A DNA stretch of 64,000 nt from Marsupella aquatica (Eukaryota; Marchantiophyta): contig OZ316897.1 in the NCBI GenBank assembly GCA_973895155.1, positions 1,550,001 through 1,614,000 on the forward strand, read 5' to 3'. Positions 33,655 through 44,216 of this stretch are shown piece after piece. The notes below the pieces were generated by a model. The model was not told the DNA's origin. It made no database searches and worked only from the letters and a program-made list of their open reading frames with translations. How positions within the stretch are numbered: position 1 is the stretch's first letter; every line of letters starts with the position of its first letter. Position numbers and translations under genes: made by a program.

Positions 33655-35339
33655 CTAAGCTACTGGAGAATTATCTTCTACATCTACTCTAACTGACTCA
33701 AATGTAGTATCAACTGGACTAGCAGGTTTCAGAGAAGGAGGTGTCCCTAAACTTGCAGTAGCCTCCAAGTCCTTCAAATCAAAATGTGAACCACGTGCTG
33801 GACTAATAGTTGGAGGTGACACTGACGGAAAACGGAACTCAACCTTCTCAAATCCGGGTGGGGTGCCTCCTGCTTCATTTTCATCTCGAAGCACCGGAGA
33901 AGTTCCAGATTCCGGAATCCGGATTCTAGAAGAAGTCAACATGGACTTCGCATCCAAAATTACTTTCTCCATCTGATCAAACGCTCCTGCGATCTTCTTG
34001 GCAAAGTGGTTATTGCACTCAATAACCTTGGCAAGGGTGCCTGGGTTGCCTGTCGCTAAATACTTATCTATCAGGTTGGCTTCCAACAAGCCCAAGGCTG
34101 GTACATGAATAGCCTCCTAAACACTGGTAACTGCAGCATTAAGTAATTTCTGGATCTTCAGGTGTTCCTCCAACTTCTTCTGTGCAATATCTAATTGGTC
34201 CACCAAAGAGTCAATCTTTTGTTTGTCCTTGAAGGCCTGATCCTCCAAGTCCCAGATCCGCTTCTTAGCCTGACTCTTAATCACCATGTCCAGAGTGGGA
34301 ACGATGACAACCGGACTGCAGTTGAGCATCTCAGCAACCGTCCCAACCAGATCCTCAAGTTGCTTCGTCTTTTTGGTCGCACTCTCCACGAAAATCCGGA
34401 CATGCTCCAACTCTGTTGATGCCGTCCACTTTGAACTGGGGGTCACACCTGGAAGACTTCCTCTACTTTCCGGTCTCCGGATAGGTTTTGGATCTTCAAC
34501 TGGATCCGGTTCCGGACTCTGTACAAATCTCTTCTGCGTCCTGGGAGGTCGCACTTCCACAACCGGTTCTTCTTCTGATTCAGTCCCCTCAGATGGTTGT
34601 CGATCCGGATCTCTGAGTTGAGCCAACATGGCCTGATTCTCATACTCCTCCGCTTCTTCATCTGTAAGAATCCGGCCCATCGCATAAAGATTGGCTAGAT
34701 AGCAAGAAAGGGATGTGGGGATCTTCAAATGAAGATTCTAGACCTGGTTGGCTATAACTTCCTCCAAAACTTGGCCTAGGAAATCTTCTTCTCTCCTATG
34801 TAAGAAGCAGCAATCGTATTACCAATCCGGATTGTAACTCGTCGAGGCTTGGCAGGGGAAAGAAGTGGGAGCAAAAAGGACAGGATGTCAAAAAACTCAT
34901 CATTACAGCACTGGGACACCTTCCAACCATCTTTCGGATCAACTTCTCCATCAAAATAGTTATCCGCAAAGTCATTCTTAGAGGTCAAGAAGCCTTCTCC
35001 CTTCAAAGGCACATCCAAAAGCGACGAGATAACTGCCGCGGTCCATTTTTCCGGTTTGGCTCTGATCAAATTCGGAAATTCCGAAGCAAGGGTTGTGCAA
35101 TTTTGGACCTCCTTCATGAATACTGCACTCTGATATCCCCATGGCAACTCCATCAACTTTGCACAACCCATGGTCTCTAGGTTCTTTTGTAAGCGGTCCT
35201 TCCATGCCGAGTCCGTGGGAATCTCCGGTCGTAGTGGCTTTTCATTCACAATGACTGTCCGCTCCTTGGTTGTCCGCTTTGGTAGCGTCCGGATTCCGGA
35301 TTTGTCCGGGGCAAAATCCGGGTCCTTTCTCTTCACCAT
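33655..35339 (-). pseudogene. Retroelement gag-like ORF, broken by one frameshift and two TAG codons
   Basis: Starts at ATG 35339 (MVKRKDPDFAPD). The N-terminal module has KLMELPWGYQSAVFMKEV, then NLIRAKPEKWTAAVISSLL and GWKVSQCCNDEFFDILSFL. A frameshift near 34785 leads to DFLGQVLEEVIANQV, an in-frame TAG (34738-34740), then NLHLKIPTSLSCYLANLYA. An acidic and proline-rich linker is followed by DLVGTVAEMLNCSPVVIV (about 34280-34350) and a coiled coil. A second in-frame TAG (34117-34119) precedes about 150 more residues to 33655. Each module is colinear with the ORF at 44217-46466. No protease, RT or integrase is adjacent. I assign it to a transposable element from its repeated occurrence; function is unknown. 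Confidence 0.65.
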
Positions 35340-35889
35340 GATTAGGAGATGGAGAGAAAGAATCCAAATTAAAATCCCTTCAAAATCCGGAATTATCAAA
35401 TCCGGAAATCTCAATCAAGTTGCAAACTTCCCCTCTCAATCGAACGATCACCCACTTCCCCCGTATCCACTTCCTTTCAACTAATGCCTCAAAACGGCAG
35501 CCTTGTCTGACTCTAATCTCTCTTGTGATTACTCGCAAAAGATTTCCGCAGTAGTTTGGTGGTGTGAGGAATGCTCGGTCTGGCGTGGTCTTAAGAACTT
35601 GATTGCCAACTTCCGATCTCCGGTCGGACGTCAGACTTATGGTTTTAATATTCATTCTCCCACACCTTCTCTCATGGCTCAACGGTGCCGTTACTTAAGA
35701 GTTTCAAAAAGGGTGTTATCCGGATATTTCTGGATTTCATACTGCAATTTGCTTTTTATGGTCCTTCCCGGTCAAATTATACTCTGTGTCACGTCGTAGG
35801 CTTCGGCCTTAACTCAGACTTCAGCTTAGACGGGCACATCCCTCGTAAATCTGAGGGTTCGGGCAGGAAGGGAAGCACGTAATGCACCT

Positions 35890-36190
35890 TATTCTCGTAA
35901 ACTAGCGCTAAGTGCGCATACTGCTAAATACGGACACCTCCTAGGTATGGTTTGTGTTCCGCCGCCGGAACATACCTTAGTCGATAGCAGGATCGACCCC
36001 GGCTTAAGGGCTTCTAAGCCTTCGTGCTGTCCGCCTTCGATCCGGATTCGATGATACAGGTCCTCAACCCGTGCTCGCAACCACTTACCCGCAGGCTGCA
36101 CCCTGTGCACGTCTCGGGTAGTGCGTTCGGCCCGGCGCTGCCACCCATATACGAGAAACCCACACACATATGCGCACACATGCATACAAT
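35890..36190 (-). repeat. 3' flank segment of the 829-residue-ORF element
   Basis: Inverted match to 31242-31510. It lies about 0.5 kb downstream of the ORF end, so it probably belongs to the element's 3' region. 35340-35889 and 36191-36685 contain no gene that I recognise. Confidence 0.6.
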
Positions 36191-36685
36191 CTCGATTTAC
36201 ACGAAGGAAAAATGATGGGAAAGGATTTTACTACAAAGGGAACATATGCGTACACTTAGTTGACACGACAGCCCTGGAATGCACAGGTTCAAGGCCGAGG
36301 GTGCACACTACAACGGAGCCCGGCTCCGCACTCGCCCGACGAGCTTAGTCCTACCCCCTCCCCTTGGTACTCTGTCATTCCCAGAGGTCGGGACTCCCCG
36401 CATGTCCCGCGGATGTCCGACTCTGAAACTAAAAAACCCCCCCCGCCTCTACCGAGGGGTGCACTAAATACTAAGAGCCGAGGGACGGGGTGTCCTCTCG
36501 CCGAAGATTCGCTGACTAAGGTCCTAACTAAGCTGACAGTCAGGCCGGAAAACAACTGTGTCTTATTAGAAGATCCTAATCTACGCAGGCTGGACAGCAG
36601 GGCAGCGCTGCTGTACCTAAGGCAGGTGCCTGTCCCAAGAGCCTGACTAAGCCAATCCTAATCCTAATCTATTCCTACTCCGCCG

Positions 36686-39346
36686 CTAATGCCTGGCACG
36701 CTTGCCAGAGCCGCCCGAATGGGAACGGCCATCCCGCTGCCTTCGAAGCCTGTCATTGTCCGCTTTGAGGAGCTGGACCTGGTCCAGCAGAGATTCGTTC
36801 TCTCGCCTCGCCGCGTCCGTCTCCTCTGCTGCCTCCTGACATGCCTCCTCCAGCTGCTAGGCGTCGCTCGTCAGTTTACCCGCCAGCTGGTCCTGCTTCT
36901 CGGCCTCGGTTTGGAGCCGCGCCATCTCGGCCTGTAGCGTGGCTATCTCCGTCGCGTCCCGCTGGGCTCGCTCCTCGGCCTCCTCCAGGTCTTTCTGCCA
37001 GGTGACAGCTTGTTTCTTCAAACTGTCAATCTGGTTCCGGAGTCGTGTAATCTCGGCCTCGTTCCCAGCTTTGGCCTGTTCGGCTAGGGCGATAAGAGCG
37101 TACGCCTTTGCTAACAACTCATCGGCGGCTGCAACCTTGGGTCGCAGTTGCAGAAGCTCAGCCTCTTGAGCTGCCACTTCGTTCTTTAGGTACACGGACT
37201 CCACCCGATACCGCTCTATCCTCTGAAGGGCCTCCGACTGGGCCCGACCTGCCTTTACGGCGGCAACCAACTCCTGATTGAAGAAACAGGCTACCTTCCG
37301 GGCCATGAACTCCCCGGTATCCCGGGCAATTTGATGAGAGAAATCTCCCAGAAGCCCGTTCAGAAACGTACCCTGTACGAAGAGTTCCGGGTGGTCCAAG
37401 TTGTGCCTGTCCGGATTTGGGCACGGGCAGACATCAACACGCGTAGGGGCCGGGGCAGTGACGTCCAGCCCTGGGGACATAACGTGGGAAGGGGCTAGAG
37501 TGTCCTCCTGCAGCGATGTCCAGTTCTCCGGAATTGCCACCGGCGGGTCCTTGGGAGACCCGGGTTTGGGTAATACCTCTGCCGTACCAACTTCTGTACT
37601 TAGCCCGGCTAGTTGGGTCGCATCAACGGTTGCGACGACCGACCCCTCCGGCGCCTCCTCGGTTACGATTACAGCTATTTGTGGAGGTAGGGTGGGTGAA
37701 GCTGGCGTGTCCACTGGACTTCGGGCCTCGGGTTGGGGCCGTCTCTCCAATGCCGGAAAAACCCACCTAGCTGGGACCAGCTTTGTAACGTTGATGCGGG
37801 GAAGGGTTCGTCGATCAAACCGGGCGTACCACTCAAGAATGATTTCGATGTGGCTAGCGAAATATGCCTTCCCGCCAATGTACAGCGTCTTCCTTCGCCG
37901 CTCCATCTCTTCATGGAATTTCTTAGCGAAGTACGACGCCCATTTCCTAGGTTGATAGTTCTCGACCTGGATAACCTGGGCGGCGGAGATCTCCCCCCGG
38001 GGTTCCATCATGTGGAGAGCGTACCTCTGGAACTCCAGCCGCTCAGCTATCTCGGGCATGAGGCAAGTCCTCATCACGAACCCGTTGTCTACTGACCCCT
38101 CTGAGGGAAAACTTGAAGATTGGTACTTGGCCCCCTTGCCCCCGGGAGCCCGTGATTCGACTCGATGGTCACCTTCGGGTAACCCGAAGATCATCTTGAG
38201 CCGTTCTTCTGTGAGGGACATATTCCTTCCCCGCAGCCGAGTCTGTTGACGTACGTCGTCATAATTCTTGACGAATTCTGTCATGTCCTCCCCGTAGTAC
38301 CTGCAAGTGTTCCAGGGGAGAGAGGTGAGGTGCTCAAATCCCTGAGTCTTCAGGTACACCGCATGCTTGGGATGGAGGATGTTGCTATGAACGTTTTCCC
38401 CCATGCGATGCATCGTCAGCTTGGCTACGGCTACCGTGGCCAACGGTAACCCGGACGCAGTGGCAGATTCCTTCCTCCTCTTTCCCCGTGACTGACTCGG
38501 GGAAGGTGATACTTCCCCATCCTCCCGATCGGGCCTGGGGAGTGCCACTGCGGTTGGTAACGGGCCCGGGGCGGCCACGGTCACTATGTTGTCTGCTGGG
38601 GCCGCTCCTGGGGTCAGAGCAGGGGGTGGGGACGATATAGTGTCGGCCCCCCGAGCGCTTGTTCCTCTGGGCCGCCTGGTCAAGGGTGGGGTAGCCTCGT
38701 CGTCATCGCTAAGATCCACAGCATTGATGACGGAGCGTACCTGTGCTGGCTGGGTGATAGGTGGTGGGGTTTGGCTAGGCTGCGGTTGAGGCTGAGGCTG
38801 AAGCTGAAGCTGAGGTTGAGGCTGGGGTTGCATGGGCACGGGTACGGGTACGGGTACGGGTACGGGTGAGTTGGTCATGTTGGTTGATGGCCGAGTTCCC
38901 ATGAAGCTCTGCAGGTGCTGGTAGAAGTTCTCCGAAGCGAGTGTGGACGCCCTTGTCGAACGGTTGGTACTGGACTCGCCGTTAATGACAGCCCGAACCT
39001 GGGCAAGGATGTGGTCGAAGTGATGTCGCTGCAGGTCGATTGTACCCGAGATATTGAAGACCTCGTCCGGAAGCCGAAGCAATGCTTCCCAGAACCCGAT
39101 ATATTTGTCTCCGTTGAAGAAGTACCCAGATACCTCAGCTGGTCGGTAAAGCTTGCTCTGAGACGGGTAGTCAAAGTTAAGGACGTAGTGGTGTTGTCCT
39201 GCTAGACGGATGGCTCTCTCGTATTCGCGTTCGATCTCGTATCGGCGCGGGTTGGCGTGTTTCAATGAATCGGCCAAGTGCCTTCCGGTAGATAGGAACT
39301 GCGTCCAGAATCGAATGGCCGAGCTGGAGAGGATCGTGTGCGACAT
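36686..39346 (-). CDS. Retroelement ORF (putative plant transposon protein-like), 829 residues plus 56 beyond a TAG
   Basis: ATG 39346 opens 829 codons. Residues 1-125 form a conserved head (SSSAIRFWTQFLSTGRHLAD) shared with the fragment at 1430-2151. A Pro/Gln repeat region follows (GGGTAC hexamers near 38838-38868). A central domain has LTSLPWNTCRYYGEDMTEFV and then RLRGRNMSLTEERLKMIFGLP, the RGR...GLP pattern of the plant 'putative transposon protein' family (PF20167-like). The C-terminus is a long coiled coil. The frame meets TAG at 36857-36859 and continues with LEEACQEAAEETDAA to the next TAG (36686-36688). A single CAG-to-TAG change would explain this. Such proteins may act as gag-like particle proteins, but this is inferred. 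Confidence 0.7.
38836..38870. repeat. Hexamer microsatellite (GGGTAC)n in the retroelement ORF
   Basis: About five perfect hexamer units on plus encode alternating Pro-Val on minus. Confidence 0.9.
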
Positions 39347-39812
39347 TCAGAGGAGATAGTAGTGGCGACCTAGCGAGAACGAGAGAGCTGGGGTCGAAGC
39401 TGGCGCGCGGACTGATGGACTGGTGCACTACAAAGGGTTGGCTCCCTTTTTATACTTTGAGGGCTTGTCGATCCCCGACGTCTCCTCGACGCCCATAGGT
39501 TGAACCGCTCACGCTTGTGGTGTACCGGCCACTCCGCCGGTCTGAGTCAGCGTGCGTCAGTGGCCACTTCCTTAAGTTCGTTATACGGACCCGAGGGAGG
39601 GGCCCCTCCACGCTCGTAATCCGGGTGTGCGAATAGCGACCCGCCGCCAGCCCGAACCTGAAGTCCCCCTTATTGCCTAATGATGTCCTACCCCTAATGA
39701 TTACCTAAATACTGTCGTTATGCTAATAATAGCGGCCTAAGACCCACCTAACGCGCGTGCCGAGCGCAGTTAGACTGAATCACTCATTAACCGCCGTACC
39801 GGCGGCGTCACA
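39347..39812 (-). mobile_element. 5' terminal region of the retroelement
   Basis: The minus strand begins TGTGACGCCGCCGG at 39812, like TGTGACACCGCC at 2151. Both copies share colinear blocks to the ATG. No methionine-tRNA primer site was found between this region and the ORF, so whether it is an LTR or another 5' end is open. Confidence 0.55.
39447..39454 (-). promoter_or_regulatory. TATA box of the 829-residue ORF
   Basis: TATAAAAA on the minus strand about 105 bp before the ATG. The related copy has TATAAAAGGC at the matching place (1781-1790). Confidence 0.65.
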
Positions 39813-40341
39813 CTTTGTTAACCACTAAAAGTTGAATTGTTTTAAATTTTTGCACTTTTTAATTTCCTTAGTTATAACCATGGTATCACACCGTTGTATG
39901 TACAATGGACCGCGCCTGATTGTTCACTGCGGTTTTTGCACTAGACCCAAAGTTACGAAGCACCCTACTTGTGGCACATTGCAATCCTGAGCTGCGGAGG
40001 CAGTTTTTCCACCTAACAAGTGTTAACGACGACCCGGTCAAACAATGGTGTCATACTTGGATCACTTGGAATAGTGTAGAGGGAATTGTTGTCGGCATGC
40101 ATGTTACATTCATGTCTGCGTGAAGTAGAGCAAACCATGCCCGCGACTAGATTGGAAGAGTGGAATTGTGGTTTGTTTGATGATCTCGTTCAGTTTGTTA
40201 CAAATGAATTCAAGAGATATGGTGATTCTGTGAAGAGTAAGTTCTTTCCCACTATGTGGCTTTCAAAGTATCCAGACAAAGAAGGCTACACCCAGAAAAA
40301 CCAGAAGCGCGCGGGCTAAAAGGTATCTGTACAGGTTCTAC

Positions 40342-42330
40342 ATGCACATGGAGGTAACCAAACCTGGTTACTTCTGGGCATGTCCTACAACTTTCATGAA
40401 GTGGATTACAATAAGCGAGGATGATGCCATAGCTGATTCGTATTCCATGTACCCATCGGAGGGCATATTTCCTCCGAGACCTATGATAGAATGGGAGAGA
40501 ACTCACTGCCCATGGTATCTAGCTACAGATAGATGGGATTCGCCTTTTGATCAAAGGGAGAAGGATGCATTCCATAAGCTTTCACAGTCCCAGATTCCAG
40601 CAAAACTTGTGTCCGACATGAAGCAAGGCCTGCTAGACGATGTGGACAAGTCTACCACAGACTTGCAAAGTATTTGTGAAACAACTATTGTTCATGTAGA
40701 CCGCAGTTGCAAACCTCGAGCAAAAGCAAGAGCGGAGTTAGCAGCACCAAGCGAGTCAACTAAATCTGGGAGGAAAAGTGAGTATTTAGTTCCATAATTT
40801 GGCCAGCGCCTGGCGCTGGCTAAAATTGTTTGCAAATTCATATTTCTTTCTTGATTCTGAGACCGTTGTTGAGCCCTAAGTGATTTTCATTTGGTTAGCG
40901 CCTGGCGCTAGTTTGTTTGAATACTAAGGAATTACTTATTCTAACTATGACCTACTGGTAATTTAGGAGGGAGGAAGTCTAATACTGCGGGAACAGGAGA
41001 TACTAAAGTGGATGCTACACCTGAAGTTTCTGAAGCAAACACGGGAGCTCAATCGGACCCCATTACTCCTGTCGACAAAGGGAAGGTAATAGTTCCAATC
41101 AACGCCACAAGTACCAGGAAGAAACAAAAGAGAGCTATCAAAGGTGGACCTTCTTCAAGGGAGAGTGTTGCAGCAACTAGTCTCCAACGTGAAGTTGGAA
41201 ACTTCAAGAGTACAATGTCACGTCATTGTATGGTTGGGACAAGCCTATTTGAATTTTTTGACTCAACTGTCAACAAGGAGGAAAAACCTGAATGGGTTAG
41301 TAATGTGGAGAAGTGGGGGAAGGATCTCGTTAAGTCGGGATATAAAGAGAAGGGTGTTGTGCGGGGCGGAAAAGAAAGATCGTTTGGAGTGGATGCGGGC
41401 TTCATTTACCTACCCACTGGGTTCAAACCAACGATCATAGATAAGAAGGTTCCTAAATGGAACATTCCAGATCACTCCATGGCTAGATCTTTTTCCAAAT
41501 CCATGGATCCATTTTTATCATATGATGGGTTCTTTGCAATTCTACACAATGGGGAGTACGATCCCATGTCCCAAGTCATTGCTGCCTATCAAGAGTCGAG
41601 AAAATTTAAGTGTATATGCATGCATAATGTTGTAATGTCTGTCCCGATGTACACGGCAAAGACATACCGTCAAGTAATTATCTACTTTTTACTATTTCCC
41701 ATTTTGAGTTATATATTGTGTAACCTGGAGTTGCCAACTGACACTTCGGATTTCTTTCCGCAGATGTTTACCCTCAGGCTGGACATATTTGGTCGAATTA
41801 ATGGGAAATGTAAAATTCCCAAAGACCCTAAATTCCGTCCACTCTCCATCAGTGAGGACCACTCGGTCACCAATTTGATTGGACTCCCTTCTCTAAAATC
41901 CGATCCATTCCCACAAATGGAGTTTTCTAGAAATGCTCGACTGTCTGTCGGGTTCATGCAATTTGTCATCGAGCTTGTCATCCGACCTTGTGATATTTTT
42001 ATGGATTGGACCGCTGGGGCTGGAAGCTCCTTCATTGCAGGAGACTTCTCCGGGTTTGTACTCGGTATAGAACATAGAAAAGAATTTATTGAAACCACTT
42101 CAAAGGTTTTCATGGATTTATTGTCTCCCAAGGAGATTGCGGTTTTACCTCCACCTGTTCCTGCTACCAACAGAAAGAAGCGAGATAAGCTTTGGTCGGT
42201 TCTCAATTTTGATTCTGATGATGAGTCCAGTGAAGGTGGAGAGGAACAAGGTACATGGGACTCGGAGGAGGAAAAGGAAGAGCCTCGTGGATCTCCTGAT
42301 GAAACCGATAGTGATGACTCTTTCGAGTAA
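40342..42330 (+). CDS. Two-exon gene with GRF-like motif and N4/N6 DNA methyltransferase-like motif
   Basis: Exon 1 40342-40777 (frame open upstream, so more 5' sequence or exons are possible) joins exon 2 40967-42330 through a GTGAGT...TTTAG intron in correct phase, about 599 residues. Near the N-terminus, PGYFWACP followed by MKWITISEDDA resembles a GRF zinc finger. A basic Ser/Thr linker follows. Near the C-terminus VGFMQFVIELVIRPCDIF, DWTAGAGSSFIAG and GFVLGIEHRKEF mirror the helix, motif I (FxGxG) and following acidic strand of N4/N6 DNA methyltransferases. A clear DPPY-type catalytic motif was not found. The tail is acidic. 39900-40341 has further ORF pieces in shifted frames. It could be host or transposon-derived; transposon seems likelier given the neighbourhood. 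Confidence 0.5.
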
Positions 42331-43936
42331 TGTTCATAAAATTGTAAGCTTCTTTCTCCATTCCCGTCAATTTATAATAGTTCTGTGTTGTTTTGGATAC
42401 ATGCACCTACTGTGCTGGATTTCATTTCATCAGGTCAGAATGGAATGCGAGGAGACGTTTCAAACTCCCAAGGAGGGTTGTCAGACACAACATAGAAACA
42501 CCAGAAAAACCTTTTGTTCTTCCCTTGTAGTATCACACTAGGGACATAAATAAACATTTAAGATCCAAAACTCGGTATTCGTTCCCATGGAAGAACATGT
42601 AAGGAATGATTTTCTATGATTTAGCACTTTTGAATGACTTAAGTAACAAAAACACAAAGGTGAGCCTTTTACTATGGTTGCTCAGCAAAGCATAGATTTG
42701 AATGTCTGTTTGACATTGTAAATAAAATTAACAAATGGAAGCAATTAACAAAAAACAATGAAAATCTTGAGGTATGGTGAGGGAGTTAGGAAACAACCAA
42801 GGTGACTCCTCACACATAACTTCATTTGAGATGATTTAAGGTATTGAACTTGTAAGAACATTTCTGGAATGGAATACTTTACTGGGATGGTTGTTAGGGT
42901 GCCGTTTACACATCTCAACCTTTCCTTCCAAGGTACTAAGTTAAGATTAACAACCAATCACTTCAGCATCCAATCGGTACTTTGTGTCACAAATATCAAG
43001 CACCATCATCAACAACTTAAAGTCACAGGTAATTGGGTGATAACATTCTTTGCACCTCGTGCACAAGCAATGTTATGCCAAAAACATATGCATCAAGAAC
43101 TCAAGAATGTATAGCCTTCACCAATTAAGGAATCTATCTCTACACATTCAAAAGATTCATCAATCACAAAGTTTTACTTCTCTGGTCTGAAATCTCAATC
43201 ATTCAAACACAAGGAAGGGGGAGAAATTCTCTGTATTAAGTACTCATCAACAACATAGAGTGCTTGCTACAAATGGAGGTAACAAAGTTGCAGACTTCCA
43301 ACTGAGCGCTCATGAAATTTCTTCACACTAAAAGTGACAGAAATTCAACTACATATAGGGTAGGAGGAACCAAAGGGAAAAAGATAATGAAAGGACATGC
43401 CCTTTCTTATCTCAAGGATCATGGGTAAAAGTAAAATAATAAAATCGTACTACAAAAGTACCCAAGGTTCACTGGAATGTTCCTGGAATGAAAAGCTAAC
43501 TAAAAGATATTTCAGGTGTTAACTATTGTAAAAGTGAATTTGTGGTAAAACTAATGAATAAGGGTTTTATCCAAATTTTAATTTCTAAACTAAAAATCAT
43601 AAAAAGGTGAGACTTTGCTGAAGTGGTCTCTGATGTATATTCTTTATGCTGGCAAAATATGAGACTTTTCTGAGGTGCCGAAGTGTCTCAATAAAATAGT
43701 TAAAAGTGTTAAAAATGTTACAGAAAACGAAAATCGGAAAATTTTCTGAGTGCTGGGCGCATGCGCGCATAAGCTCATTAGCGCTTTCGCGTCTAAGCAG
43801 AAAACAACAAAACTAAAATATTTTTAATTTTCAAACCACAGGTCGGTTTGAGTTGAGATTTTGAGGGTAGGTTCTACTACGCAAGGGCTATCTCCTGGAA
43901 AAGTATGAGACTTTTTTTACTACTTTAAATATTTAA
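42331..43936. other. AT-rich region without recognisable genes
   Basis: Only short frames with stops. Around 43745-43800 lies a GCGC-rich patch (GCATGCGCGCATAAGC) resembling 46540-46800. Confidence 0.5.
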
Positions 43937-44216
43937 CTAAAATTGCGTAGATCTATATAACTTAACTATGGTCGCAGTAGAGCTAATCTTGTTGGAGTAG
44001 TGTCGTCGGATCTGGTTGCTGTGCTCTGGTGTAGGTGTTGGTCTGCATAGCTTCTCGAATAGCATCCATATCTTGAGTGTGATGCCGATAGAAAGGTAGA
44101 GACTTCCGCTGTCGTTCAAGATCAAGTACGGGAAGAAGCCTCCGATGTAGCATGGTATTTACCTTGCTAGCTTGCATGTAAATACCAATGAAGTCGTAAG
44201 TGCAGCAAGTAGCATG

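Noticed and set aside
38586-38789. Plus-strand ORFs opposite the 829-residue ORF
   Set aside because: Open only because of the GC-rich codon pattern on the minus strand; no independent evidence.
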